From NCBI GenBank assembly GCA_946885915.1, contig CAMPHF010000003.1:1-64000 (forward strand): 64,000 nt of DNA, written 5' to 3'. The stretch comes from an uncultured Idiomarina sp. GTDB taxonomy: Bacteria > Pseudomonadota > Gammaproteobacteria > Enterobacterales > Alteromonadaceae. Shown here one piece after another: positions 35,840 through 44,012 of the stretch. The stretch's first letter is position 1. Each line of letters begins with the position of its first letter. Under the pieces are notes generated by a model. The model worked only from the letters and a program-made list of their open reading frames with translations. It had not been told where the DNA came from and did not search any database. The translations under genes and the position numbers were made by a program.

Positions 35840-36115
35840 CTACTTAGGTTTGTATTGCGTCGGGCAATAACCACGATCGATGGCGGGATTGCGTAGCGCT
35901 TGATGCTTACTGGTTCTGGCCGTCACCCGCGCCCGCCAATTTTTGAAGGCTTTTGCTTTTAATTGACTGCGCATAAGGTTGATTACTTGCGGTTCAGATA
36001 AACCATAGTTGAACTCAATCGCTTCAAAAGGTGTGCGGTCTTCCCACGCCATTTCAATAATACGAGAAAGTTCAGCATCGCTAAATCTTGGGTCATGCAT
36101 TGGATTGTTTGGCAT
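35840..36115 (-). CDS. DUF2805 (TIGR03643) family protein
   Basis: Small basic protein (91 aa), residues starting MPNNPMHDPRFSDAELS and containing MAWEDRTPFEAIEFNYGLSE and LMRSQLKAKAFKNWRARV, the pattern of the TIGR03643/DUF2805 family. The predicted helix-turn-helix-like fold suggests nucleic-acid binding, but the function is unknown. ATG 36115 has AGGAG 4 bp upstream. It is convergent with the HAD gene. Confidence 0.78.
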   Translation of the reverse strand: MPNNPMHDPRFSDAELSRIIEMAWEDRTPFEAIEFNYGLSEPQVINLMRSQLKAKAFKNWRARVTARTSKHQALRNPAIDRGYCPTQYKPK

Positions 36116-36219
36116 ACCACTCCTACCTAGCTCATCACGCCCCACATATCGCTAAACGCCTTGGAGCGAATTCATTCATAAGCATATTACGTAGGCTTTG
36201 GCGCGAAGGTTTACCGAGC

Positions 36220-36438
36220 TTAGCTTGGCACCTTACTATTCGCCCTATCGTTTTTAAGGGTGAGAGCAAACAACATAATGAGCGCTAACGGTGGGATCAC
36301 CGATGCCACCATCACAATAATCGTTGTCGCAATCGGTGTTGTGGTTTTTCGCTTTGCCAAATAGTAAGCCACGATACCCGTGATCACGAGTGTCAGCAAA
36401 ACCAACTGTCCGTACAGTGTCATGTTTATATTCATCAT
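36220..36438 (-). CDS. small two-helix membrane protein, unknown
   Basis: A 72-aa protein with two hydrophobic segments (LVLLTLVITGIVAYYLA and IIVMVASVIPPLALIMLFAL) joined by a short basic, Thr-rich loop. AAGG lies 6 bp before the ATG at 36438. I do not recognise the family. It stands alone between DUF2805 and the tRNA cluster. Confidence 0.55.
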   Translation of the reverse strand: MMNINMTLYGQLVLLTLVITGIVAYYLAKRKTTTPIATTIIVMVASVIPPLALIMLFALTLKNDRANSKVPS

Positions 36439-36629
36439 CAGCATCCTTGGTAGTTAACAAGCTTTCGCCGCTAAGCACATGTTCAGCGCATAACTAAGGT
36501 TGCCAGATAAGGAGCAAGAATTGAAGAGCAATGCAGGATTAAGGGGTTTACGGTGGTTATCTTCCACAACCATCTTCCACAGTAGGTTTTGGTTGTGTTG
36601 GGGGATTAAGCTAAGTGCTTGATTTTAAA

Positions 36630-36716
36630 TGGTGCCCGGGGCCGGACTTGAACCGGCACGCTGTTGCCAGCGAGGGATTTTAAATCCCTTGTGTCTACCA
36701 ATTTCACCACCCGGGC
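36630..36716 (-). tRNA. leuZ: tRNA-Leu (anticodon TAA)
   Basis: An 87-nt cloverleaf read on the minus strand, with encoded CCA, a long variable arm, the T-loop GTTCAAGTC and the anticodon loop reading TTTAAAA. Third gene of a Gly-Cys-Leu cluster in the same order as E. coli glyW-cysT-leuZ downstream of pgsA. Confidence 0.95.
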
Positions 36717-36733
36717 ATCGGGGGGATTTTTTT

Positions 36734-36807
36734 TGGAGGCGGGTCCCGGAGTCGAACCGAGGTCCACGGATTTGCAATCCGCTGCATAGCCACTCTGCCA
36801 ACCCGCC
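36734..36807 (-). tRNA. cysT: tRNA-Cys (anticodon GCA)
   Basis: A 74-nt cloverleaf on the minus strand with CCA end, anticodon loop ATTGCAAAT and T-loop GTTCGACTC. Middle gene of the Gly-Cys-Leu cluster, 17 bp from tRNA-Leu. Confidence 0.96.
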
Positions 36808-36815
36808 AAAAAATT

Positions 36816-36890
36816 TGGAGCGGGAAACGAGATTCGAACTCGCGACCCCAACCTTGGCAAGGTTGTGCTCTACCACTGAGCTATTCCCGC
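36816..36890 (-). tRNA. glyW: tRNA-Gly (anticodon GCC)
   Basis: A 75-nt cloverleaf on the minus strand with CCA end, anticodon loop CTTGCCAAG and T-loop GTTCGAATC. First gene of the cluster and directly behind a good sigma-70-like promoter. Confidence 0.96.
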
Positions 36891-36905
36891 ATCCAGTGCC
36901 GACGC

Positions 36906-36933
36906 ATTCTACTGCCTAAATCGAATGCGTCAA
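36906..36933 (-). promoter_or_regulatory. promoter of the glyW-cysT-leuZ tRNA operon
   Basis: On the minus strand TTGACG (36928-36933) and TAGAAT (36906-36911) are 16 bp apart, each 5/6 to consensus, followed by a GC-rich discriminator (GCGTC) typical of stringently controlled tRNA promoters. The tRNA-Gly gene begins 15 bp downstream. Confidence 0.75.
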
Positions 36934-36984
36934 CGGTTTTTTCACTATTTGTGTATCGTTTGCTTATTTTTAGGACAATCTGCT

Positions 36985-37683
36985 TTATTCTGCATCAGTT
37001 TCAGCATTGCCCTGCGCTTGTAACGCCAAAATTTCTTCGCGCAGTCGCTCTAGCTCTACGTAAGAAACGTATCCTTGCATACCCCGCTCGCCGCCTATAA
37101 TTCCGGGTAACGCAGAAAAGCCAAATGCAGTCGCAACGTGGGTGTTGTAGTTAATCACCTTTTGTTCAAGGGTTAATTCACGCTGCGGTAAGCCTGCAGT
37201 GGTCGTCGTAGCAATCGATTGAATTGATTGTGCATCATGCAAACCATCATGTGCAAATAGCGCATTATTCACGGCGGTAAACTGCGATGGCTTGTCGCGC
37301 CATACCCACAGTGCGTAGTCAATCGGTCGTAAATTCAATGCCGCAATACTTGGCTGACCTACAGGTAGATAAATCATAAATACTTTTACGTCATTATAAT
37401 TTCTTACCAAGGCCCGTAAATTTGCTTCCACTCGAGCGCAGTCGGCACATTCATAACTGGTGAAAAAGGCAATCTCTACCGGCGCATCTTTAGCACCATA
37501 AAATGGATGGACGCCCTCATTGCCAAACATCCAAACATAAGGGTCGAATAGTTGCCCGGCAACTTCCGGAGCTGCTGTTGTCGTATTCTCTGTTGGTTGC
37601 TGTGGTTCCTGTGCTGTAACCCTGTTCATTAATGCGCCAATGAATAGCAGCACAACCACACTAGCAATAGCTAAAAATCTCAT
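36985..37683 (-). CDS. DsbA-family thioredoxin-fold protein
   Basis: A periplasmic or membrane-anchored thiol protein (232 aa). The N-terminal LAIASVVVLLFIGALM segment is a signal or anchor. The thioredoxin fold contains FFTSYECADCARVEAN, a CxxC active site (CADC), and a cis-Pro-like region FSALPGIIGG. It resembles DsbA-like/DsbG-like oxidoreductases, but the partner is unknown. It sits between pgsA and the tRNA cluster, a position empty in E. coli, and ends 51 bp before the tRNA promoter. Confidence 0.8.
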   Translation of the reverse strand: MRFLAIASVVVLLFIGALMNRVTAQEPQQPTENTTTAAPEVAGQLFDPYVWMFGNEGVHPFYGAKDAPVEIAFFTSYECADCARVEANLRALVRNYNDVKVFMIYLPVGQPSIAALNLRPIDYALWVWRDKPSQFTAVNNALFAHDGLHDAQSIQSIATTTTAGLPQRELTLEQKVINYNTHVATAFGFSALPGIIGGERGMQGYVSYVELERLREEILALQAQGNAETDAE

Positions 37684-37693
37684 AAAACCTCAA

Positions 37694-38242
37694 TTAAGAT
37701 GCAGCCGAAATATCGGCCCAAGCGGCGCGTAGGTATTCCCACATCGACCATAAAGTAAGTACAAAGGCAACATAGAGTAAAATGGTAGCCGTAATAATCA
37801 CAAAGCTATTCGCTTCCCATAGTAATCCGGTAAGAGCCACCATTTGCGCTATCGTTTTCCACTTCCCGAGATTGGACACCTTGACTTGCTCCTGACGCCC
37901 AATTTGGGCCATCCATTCACGTAAAGCCGACACCACTAATTCGCGACTCACAATCGTAAGCGCCGGAATGGTCACCCACCAACTGGCATAATCTTCGACC
38001 ACCACAACCAGCGCCGCCGCGACCATCACTTTATCGGCAACCGGGTCAAGAAAAGCGCCAAACGCGGTGAATTGATTTAATTTGCGCGCAACATAGCCAT
38101 CGAGCGCATCGGTGACTGCAGCGATAACAAACACAAATGCCGCCCAAAAATGCGCATCGGTATCAGGTATGTAATAAATCACTAGAAAAACCGGAATGAG
38201 TAACATCCGGAACATCGTCAATAAATTAGGAATATTCCACAT
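37694..38242 (-). CDS. pgsA: CDP-diacylglycerol--glycerol-3-phosphate 3-phosphatidyltransferase
   Basis: Makes phosphatidylglycerophosphate, the first committed step to phosphatidylglycerol and cardiolipin, in the inner membrane. The CDP-alcohol phosphotransferase signature D-G-x2-A-R-x8-G-x3-D-x3-D is complete (DALDGYVARK...GAFLDPVADK). It has about five membrane segments and a length of 182 aa, identical to E. coli. Next to uvrC as in E. coli. Confidence 0.96.
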   Translation of the reverse strand: MWNIPNLLTMFRMLLIPVFLVIYYIPDTDAHFWAAFVFVIAAVTDALDGYVARKLNQFTAFGAFLDPVADKVMVAAALVVVVEDYASWWVTIPALTIVSRELVVSALREWMAQIGRQEQVKVSNLGKWKTIAQMVALTGLLWEANSFVIITATILLYVAFVLTLWSMWEYLRAAWADISAAS

Positions 38243-38258
38243 TATTATTAAGATTTCC

Positions 38259-40142
38259 CTACTCGTCGCGGAATGCGTAATAAATGGTCTCAGCCATACT
38301 ACGACTTATCCCTGGAATATTTGTCAGCTGGTCAATACTAGCTTGTTTTACCTGCTGCAATCCACCAAGATTCTGTAATATTTTCTGCCGACGCTTCGCA
38401 CCTATACCCGGAATATCCTCTAGCGTAGAGGTTTTTCTCACCTTCGCCCGACGCGCTCGGTGCCCCGTAATCGCAAAGCGGTGAGCTTCATCTCGAATGT
38501 GTTGGATCAAATGCAAACCAGGATCGTCGCTCGCTAAACTAAGCGTATTTTCAGCGCTACCAATAAATAGAGTCTCTAGCCCGGGCTTGCGCGATTCGCC
38601 TTTGGCAACACCGATAAGCAACGGCGCGCTGGCTCCCCACTCGGCGAAATAATCACGCGCCTGATTCAACTGCCCTTTGCCACCATCAATAAACACGATG
38701 TCAGGAATGTTTTCACGGCTACCATCGTCATCGCGGGCATGGTCATAGCGTTTTTTAAGCGCCGCTGCCATTGCTGCGTAATCGTCGCCGGGCGTGATAC
38801 CGGTAATGTTATAGCGTCGATAATCTTGCTTTTTCGGGCCTAAACCATCGAATACCACACAAGAGGCAACGGTTTGCTCGCCCATGGTATGACTGATATC
38901 GAAACATTCCATTCGTTTAATATCATCGCCAAAATCAATGGCTTTACCCAGCGCTTGAACTCGCGCCACCATGGTGCTGTGTTGGTTCAATTTCGTCGCC
39001 AGCGATTGGGTAGCATTTTTCTGCGCCAGTTGTTGATATTGTTTGCGCTCGCCGCGCACTTGCAACGCTAATCGTACCTGCCGCGCTAAACCGCCCTCTG
39101 CTAATGCCTCCCCCAATAAGTCAAGATCATGCGCACGCTCTTGTGCGTCATCACCGGTATCATCAGGGGTAACACTGCTTAGCAACGGGAGGATAATTTC
39201 TTTCGGTAACTGCCGCCCAGCTGTCGCAGATAAATAAAACTGCAACAGAAACGCCATTAAAGCTTCGCTATCAGAGGTATTTGCCGGAACTTTGGGAAAG
39301 TAGCTACGTGAGCCTTGAATATGGGCCTCGCGAATAAATAATACATGAATGGCGCACACGCTCCCTTGACGTGCAAAACCAATCACATCTAACTCCGCTT
39401 GGTTACCGCTGACGGCATTGCGTTCCTGTACTTTACGTAACGCCGAGATTTGATCGCGAAAGCGTGCTGCACGCTCGAATTCCAAGCCTTGACTGGCAGT
39501 TTCCATATAAGTGACGAGCGTATCTATCACTTGCTGGTTGTTACCCCGCAAAAATTGCTTCGCCAAATTGACTTGGGTGTTGTACTCAGTATCACTGCAG
39601 TAATTCACACAGGGCGCTAAACAACGTTGTAATTGATACTGTAAACAGGGGCGTGAGCGCGCGCGGTAATAACTATCATCGCATTGGCGTACCGGAAACA
39701 GTTTCTGCATGAGACGTAAACTTTCGCGGACGGCAACACCATTTGGGAAAGGCCCAAAATAGTCGCCTTGCTCACGCCGAGCGCCGCGATGAAACGCTAA
39801 CCTCGGGTGCTGGTGCTGACTGACCAAAATAAATGGATAAGACTTATCGTCACGCAGTAATACGTTATAGCGCGGACGATACTTTTTAATGAAATTGTTC
39901 TCGAGAATGAGTGCTTCGGCTTCGGTGTTAGTTACCGTAATGTCCATACTGGCGATTTGGCGCACTAAGGTTTGCGTTTTAGGAGTGTCGAGCTGCTTGC
40001 GAAAGTAACTCGACACTCGCTTTTTCAAGTCTTTTGCTTTGCCAACATAAATCACCTCTCCGGTCTCATCATACATGCGATAAACGCCAGGTTGATGAGT
40101 GAGATGGCGAAGAAACTCCTGCGCGTCAAATGCCTGACTCAT
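38259..40142 (-). CDS. uvrC: excinuclease ABC subunit C
   Basis: Dual-incision nuclease of nucleotide-excision repair. The N-terminal GIY-YIG domain begins HQPGVYRMYDETGEVIYVGK; the cysteine cluster RPCLQYQLQRCLAPC is near residue 150; the central UvrB-interacting (UVR) region is FERAARFRDQISALRKV; the C-terminal RNase H-like endonuclease has the acidic residues in FDISH and FIDGGKGQ; and a tandem helix-hairpin-helix ends the protein (EDIPGIGAKRR, TNIPGISRSM). At 627 aa it is a normal length. Confidence 0.97.
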   Translation of the reverse strand: MSQAFDAQEFLRHLTHQPGVYRMYDETGEVIYVGKAKDLKKRVSSYFRKQLDTPKTQTLVRQIASMDITVTNTEAEALILENNFIKKYRPRYNVLLRDDKSYPFILVSQHQHPRLAFHRGARREQGDYFGPFPNGVAVRESLRLMQKLFPVRQCDDSYYRARSRPCLQYQLQRCLAPCVNYCSDTEYNTQVNLAKQFLRGNNQQVIDTLVTYMETASQGLEFERAARFRDQISALRKVQERNAVSGNQAELDVIGFARQGSVCAIHVLFIREAHIQGSRSYFPKVPANTSDSEALMAFLLQFYLSATAGRQLPKEIILPLLSSVTPDDTGDDAQERAHDLDLLGEALAEGGLARQVRLALQVRGERKQYQQLAQKNATQSLATKLNQHSTMVARVQALGKAIDFGDDIKRMECFDISHTMGEQTVASCVVFDGLGPKKQDYRRYNITGITPGDDYAAMAAALKKRYDHARDDDGSRENIPDIVFIDGGKGQLNQARDYFAEWGASAPLLIGVAKGESRKPGLETLFIGSAENTLSLASDDPGLHLIQHIRDEAHRFAITGHRARRAKVRKTSTLEDIPGIGAKRRQKILQNLGGLQQVKQASIDQLTNIPGISRSMAETIYYAFRDE

Positions 40143-40154
40143 AATTCTCTTTCT

Positions 40155-40796
40155 TTATTGTTCGACCTCAACAATGCCCGCTTGGATGGCCGCATGGGCC
40201 AGCGCAACATCACCACTTAAGCCTAATTTGTTGAAAATACGGTAGCGAAACGTATTCACGGTCTTGCTGCTAATATTTAGATACTTCGCAATATCCGCAA
40301 CTCTTACGCCCCGCCCAATCATCTGGGTCACCTGCAATTCTCTATTACTCAGTACCGCAAACAAACTCTGTTCAGGTTGATGCTTCGGCTTTCGCGCAAA
40401 ATATTGTGCAACTTGAGCGGCGACATACATTTGGCCACGGCTCATAGCATCCATCGCGGTGAGCAACTCACTGCAGTCGCCATTATCGAGCAAATAGCCG
40501 TGTACTTGCGCCAATGAACACTGAAAATCTAACACATCCTGAAAGCTACGCCCCCATAATAGCAGCAATAAATCTGGATAACGACGCTGTAATCGGCGCC
40601 AAGATTCGAGCGTCGCATCGCCACTTAAACGGCTGCAGAGTAAAACCACAGCGGTTGAGTTCTGACGGGCACATTCACGAAGCTCGGCGAAGGTTTTACA
40701 AATACCTACCACTTGATGCTTTCCTTGAGCCGCTAGGATGTGCTGCATACCTGCACTCACAAGTTCGCTCGACACAGCAAGAATGACTGGTGTCAT
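40155..40796 (-). CDS. uvrY: UvrY/GacA-like regulator with degenerate receiver
   Basis: LuxR-type regulator (213 aa), orthologous by position to E. coli uvrY (uvrY-uvrC-pgsA-glyW-cysT-leuZ). The C-terminal helix-turn-helix is well conserved (LSNRELQVTQMIGRG, LNISSKTVNTFRYRIFNKL). The receiver aligns to E. coli UvrY without gaps over residues 1-104, but every phosphorylation residue is changed: the acidic pair D8/D9 is V8/S9, the phospho-acceptor D54 is C54, T82 is G82 and K104 is D104. GacA/UvrY normally activates the csrB/csrC RNAs on phosphorylation by BarA; this version probably cannot be phosphorylated in the ordinary way. It starts 12 bp before uvrC. Confidence 0.85.
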   Translation of the reverse strand: MTPVILAVSSELVSAGMQHILAAQGKHQVVGICKTFAELRECARQNSTAVVLLCSRLSGDATLESWRRLQRRYPDLLLLLWGRSFQDVLDFQCSLAQVHGYLLDNGDCSELLTAMDAMSRGQMYVAAQVAQYFARKPKHQPEQSLFAVLSNRELQVTQMIGRGVRVADIAKYLNISSKTVNTFRYRIFNKLGLSGDVALAHAAIQAGIVEVEQ

Positions 40797-40985
40797 ACAA
40801 TTTTTCCTTTATTGTTCCATTACTTAAAGTGTAAAGATGAAAGTGTTAACGCTCCGAATGGGCGTGAACGAAGGTAAGGTTTTGCCAAATTGACATAAAT
40901 TTGCAACCGTAATGCTACTTAATTGCAACAATTCGCAAAATAGAGAAAAAATCGATAAAAATATGACAGGAAAATAAAGAAAAAT

Positions 40986-40999
40986 GTGTCATTTGACAC
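40986..40999. promoter_or_regulatory. 14-bp palindrome in the uvrY upstream region
   Basis: GTGTCATTTGACAC is a perfect inverted repeat 187 bp from the uvrY start, touching the stop codon of the glycosylase gene. The rest of the 202-bp gap is AT-rich. Read on the minus strand it is also a weak hairpin followed by ATTTTTCTTT, so a terminator for the glycosylase gene is equally likely. Confidence 0.35.
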
Positions 41000-41589
41000 T
41001 AAATGCGGTTTTGATCGACAAGTTGCCAGAGATAGATGGCGAGATAAGTACGATAAGGCGCAGCAATACTTGGGTTGATATAAACTTGGTGTTCACTCAA
41101 TAAGCGGATGGCTTTTTGCAAACTACTATCTGCGGCCGGAAATATGTCTGCTCGGGCAAAATGGAACATGGCTAAAATGGCGGCAGTCCAGCGCCCAATG
41201 CCTTTAAACGACGTCAGTTGCCGCATCAGCGCATCATCTGAAAGCTGCACCCAGCTTGGATATGGGTCACCGTGCACTTCGATGTAATGATTAAAATTCA
41301 CAATGGTTCGCGCCTTCGCCCGACTACAGCCAGCCTCAATTAAACTCAGCTCGGGTAGTTGTGATAAGCGCTGTAAACCAGCCTCCGCCGCGCGTTGCTC
41401 GGCGCGTGCAATAATAGTTTCGGAGGCTTTACCACTGAGCATCTGGCGAATAATAATCCGTGGTAACGCAACCGCGATCTCAGTGCCACTTGGTTGTAGC
41501 GGCTCAACTTTTGGCACCGTCAATAAAAATCTATCCAATCCAGGCTGGGTAGCAATCAGATGCTGACTAATTTGCGCGGCCGTTGGCAT
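40999..41589 (-). CDS. DNA-3-methyladenine glycosylase 2 family protein (AlkA-like)
   Basis: Base-excision-repair glycosylase with an HhH-GPD fold (196 aa). The hairpin-helix region is SFKGIGRWTAAILAMFHF and the catalytic Asp is in FPAADSSL. It lacks the N-terminal beta domain of E. coli AlkA, so the minimal form resembles other short AlkA-like proteins. The ATG at 41589 is chosen; the longer frame begins inside the thioesterase gene. It starts 5 bp after the thioesterase stop. Confidence 0.85.
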   Translation of the reverse strand: MPTAAQISQHLIATQPGLDRFLLTVPKVEPLQPSGTEIAVALPRIIIRQMLSGKASETIIARAEQRAAEAGLQRLSQLPELSLIEAGCSRAKARTIVNFNHYIEVHGDPYPSWVQLSDDALMRQLTSFKGIGRWTAAILAMFHFARADIFPAADSSLQKAIRLLSEHQVYINPSIAAPYRTYLAIYLWQLVDQNRI

Positions 41590-41594
41590 AAACG

Positions 41595-42407
41595 TTAGCC
41601 AAACACCGTGACCGTTTGGCGACTCAGTGCGACGAGCCGTCCCCTGTCGTCCCAAATGGTTGCATGGGTGTGTCCATAGCCGCCCCCAGCATGATCGATA
41701 TGGGCGATATATTGCCACCAATCATGGCTGGTTTTAGCCGGTAGCGGTTCAATGAACTCAATTGTCCAAGTGAGCGAACTGGCAGGTGCAGGTTGGCGTA
41801 AATGTGGCAACAACGCCGGTGGCCAGGCATCGACTAGCCCCAGCAAATAACCGACGGTAATGGGTTCAGCTTCTTGACTGAAGCGCATCCAACCGCCAAA
41901 TTCACGGTTTTTCTGGCCACTAAAAGGTAGCCCACCCACATTCACCCGATAATCAAAATGTTGGGTAAATTCAGGGATAAATTGCTGCAAAGCCGAAGGA
42001 ACCGAAGCTAGATCCGGCATGCCCGGCCCCTCATTAAAGCTCGGGATAACAGGCGCAGGTAATGCTTCAACTTGAACCTTAGAATCGCGATCACGACCGT
42101 AACTTGCCAACGCCGAGAGCACGACTTCTTTTTCTTGCACCAACTCAACCGCAATTTGAGTGACAGATTTCCCCTCACGCAGGACCCGCCGGATCACTTG
42201 TACCGAACCAGGCGCTACCGGCCCGACAAAAGACACCGTAAAAGCTCGCAAGCTTTGGTCACTCGCTGCGCCATAATGAGCGGCCTGCCAAGCTATGGCG
42301 GCGGTAAAGCCTCCAAAGAGTGCGCGGCCTTGGCCCCAACCTTCAGGAAGTTCGATGGTTTGCTCCGCCACGGGAGATATTTGAGCGAGTGTTTCAGTAA
42401 AGTTCAT
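41595..42407 (-). CDS. acyl-CoA thioesterase-like (double hotdog) protein
   Basis: A 270-aa protein of the TesB-like/4HBT_3 thioesterase group, with two hotdog units: GQGRALFGGFTAAIAWQAA in the first and GYLLGLVDAWPPALLP with TWTIEFIEPLP in the second. Proteins of this kind hydrolyse medium- or long-chain acyl-CoA. Catalytic residues are not firmly assigned here. It is cotranscribed with the glycosylase gene. Confidence 0.78.
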   Translation of the reverse strand: MNFTETLAQISPVAEQTIELPEGWGQGRALFGGFTAAIAWQAAHYGAASDQSLRAFTVSFVGPVAPGSVQVIRRVLREGKSVTQIAVELVQEKEVVLSALASYGRDRDSKVQVEALPAPVIPSFNEGPGMPDLASVPSALQQFIPEFTQHFDYRVNVGGLPFSGQKNREFGGWMRFSQEAEPITVGYLLGLVDAWPPALLPHLRQPAPASSLTWTIEFIEPLPAKTSHDWWQYIAHIDHAGGGYGHTHATIWDDRGRLVALSRQTVTVFG

Positions 42408-42537
42408 GACTGTCCCTACGAATGAGCCGGTTATGTAACGCTCAGCAAAATTGTTCAGATAAGATAGATAACCGATTATAAACAGGTATGACCAGCGTTA
42501 TGCAAGTACTTACGTCAGACGCCTCACTCGCACGCAC

Positions 42538-42568
42538 AAAAAAACCCGCAGCACGAGTGCTGCGGGTT
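42538..42568 (-). terminator. intrinsic terminator after tRNA-Ser
   Basis: A perfect 11-bp stem (AACCCGCAGCA / TGCTGCGGGTT) with a CGAG loop lies 8 bp past the tRNA 3' end on the minus strand and is followed by a run of seven T. A textbook terminator. Confidence 0.95.
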
Positions 42569-42575
42569 ATTGAAA

Positions 42576-42668
<93 letters not shown>

Positions 42669-42701
42669 GCAGTCTTTGGCTGTCGCCGTAAGACGATGCG
42701 A

Positions 42702-42730
42702 ATAATAAAGACCCTGATCACGCTTGTAAA
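42702..42730 (-). promoter_or_regulatory. promoter of serT
   Basis: On the minus strand TTTACA (42725-42730) and TATTAT (42702-42707), each 5/6 to consensus, are exactly 17 bp apart, 33 bp upstream of the tRNA 5' end. Confidence 0.72.
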
Positions 42731-42922
42731 GTAAAAATTTAACCACCATCTACTGTTTGGCGGCAAATTGAACAATTTGGTGAAATTGTGCGGTTTATGT
42801 TGGAACCTTTCCTTGCTTCCAGTATTCTAAGCCACAGTTATTTATTGATTGTTGTATGGTTCACCAGTCGCTTTCAGTGCCTGCGCCACACCGCAATCTG
42901 AGTTATAAAAACGGAGAAAATA

Positions 42923-43591
42923 ATGCGTAACCAAGCCCAAATGTATACAGCTCAATCTGAGTCGGTACTGCAGGTCAATAAAGTTTTACGTAACACCTAC
43001 ATGCTATTAGCACTTACTTTAGCATTCAGTGCCGCAGTCGCGGGTGTCACCATGGCGCTTAATTTGCCGCATCCAGGGTTTATTGTGACCTTGGTTGGTT
43101 TTTATGGCTTGTTATTTCTGGTTCACAAAACTGCAGAAAGCGCGACAGGCTTACTAAGCGTATTCGCTTTTACTGGCTTTATGGGGTACACCTTAGGCCC
43201 AATTTTGAACATGGTGCTGGGTGCCGGTGGTGGCGACATCATCATGACGGCGTTAGGTGCAACGGCGCTCATCTTCTTTGCTCTATCGGCTTATGTGCTC
43301 ACGACTAAGAAAGATATGTCGTTCTTAGGTGGCATGATGATGGCTGGTTTTGTGGTGTTGTTAGTAGGTGTGGTTGCCAATATCTTCCTACAAATGCCAG
43401 CGCTTAGCTTGGCGCTATCTGGCTTGTTTATCCTGTTCTCGGCCGGTGCCATTCTAATGCAAACCAGCGCTATCATTCATGGCGGTGAACGCAATTACAT
43501 TATGGCCACTGTAACCTTGTTCGTGTCGCTGTATAATATTTTCATCAGCTTGATTAACATTCTGATGGCTTTCGGTGGCGGTGACGAGTAA
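42923..43591 (+). CDS. yccA: Bax inhibitor-1 family protein YccA
   Basis: Inner-membrane protein (222 aa, seven membrane segments) of the BI-1/YccA family; E. coli YccA binds FtsH and modulates its activity. The family signature is visible in the central hydrophobic segments and at the end ([24 protein letters not shown]). CGGAG precedes the ATG. Placement next to serT and the tus genes matches the yccA-serT-tusE neighbourhood of E. coli. Confidence 0.93.
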   Translation: MRNQAQMYTAQSESVLQVNKVLRNTYMLLALTLAFSAAVAGVTMALNLPHPGFIVTLVGFYGLLFLVHKTAESATGLLSVFAFTGFMGYTLGPILNMVLGAGGGDIIMTALGATALIFFALSAYVLTTKKDMSFLGGMMMAGFVVLLVGVVANIFLQMPALSLALSGLFILFSAGAILMQTSAIIHGGERNYIMATVTLFVSLYNIFISLINILMAFGGGDE

Positions 43592-43624
43592 AACAGCGCG
43601 TTTAATTAGCGAACGCTGTGATAT

Positions 43625-43649
43625 AAGCCCCGCCCTGCGGGGCTTTTTT
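43625..43649 (+). terminator. intrinsic terminator after yccA
   Basis: A 9-bp stem (AAGCCCCGC / GCGGGGCTT) with a CCT loop followed by TTTT, 33 bp past the yccA stop. It separates yccA from the tus genes. Confidence 0.93.
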
Positions 43650-43681
43650 ATAGCTGTTACGGGCATGAGCGAAGAATATTT

Positions 43682-44011
43682 ATGGCAACTTTTGTTCTCA
43701 ACCTTAATCATCATCCTGATGATGCGCAGACCGCAGCACTAGCCTTGCAATTCGCGCAAGCAGTCATAGGCTCAGCGCATCAGCTAGTGCAGGTGTTTTT
43801 TTACCAAGATGCGGTCCACTATCCGTTTCACCCAAGCGCCACCGCTTGGCAGACATTTGCACAACAACATCAAGTGCCCTTAGTGGTGTGCCATACGCAA
43901 GTCGAACAGCGCGAACTCGAGCCAGCATCGATGGCTGCTGAATTTACCCTCAGCGGTTTAACCGAATTTGCGACTGTCGTTGCCGATGCCGATCGTACGG
44001 TGAGCTTTTAA
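43682..44011 (+). CDS. tusD: sulfurtransferase complex subunit TusD
   Basis: Part of the TusBCD complex that relays sulfur from TusA to TusE for 2-thiouridine synthesis at the tRNA wobble position. The DsrE/TusD pattern is clear (FAQAVIGSAHQLVQVFFYQDAV; the cysteine in PLVVCHTQ; FTLSGLTEFA). At 109 aa it is shorter than the usual 128 owing to small internal deletions, but the relay cysteine is retained. It is the first of four packed tus genes. Confidence 0.88.
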   Translation: MATFVLNLNHHPDDAQTAALALQFAQAVIGSAHQLVQVFFYQDAVHYPFHPSATAWQTFAQQHQVPLVVCHTQVEQRELEPASMAAEFTLSGLTEFATVVADADRTVSF

Positions 44012-44012
44012 C

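Noticed and set aside
36629..36919. 96-codon plus-strand and two minus-strand frames across 36606-36919
   Set aside because: These run across three tRNA genes; the RNA cloverleaves explain the sequence.
42543..42568. strong hairpin beside tRNA-Ser considered as an attachment site or repeat
   Set aside because: It has a run of T directly after the stem in the tRNA's direction and is a standard terminator; no integrase or direct repeat of the tRNA end was seen.
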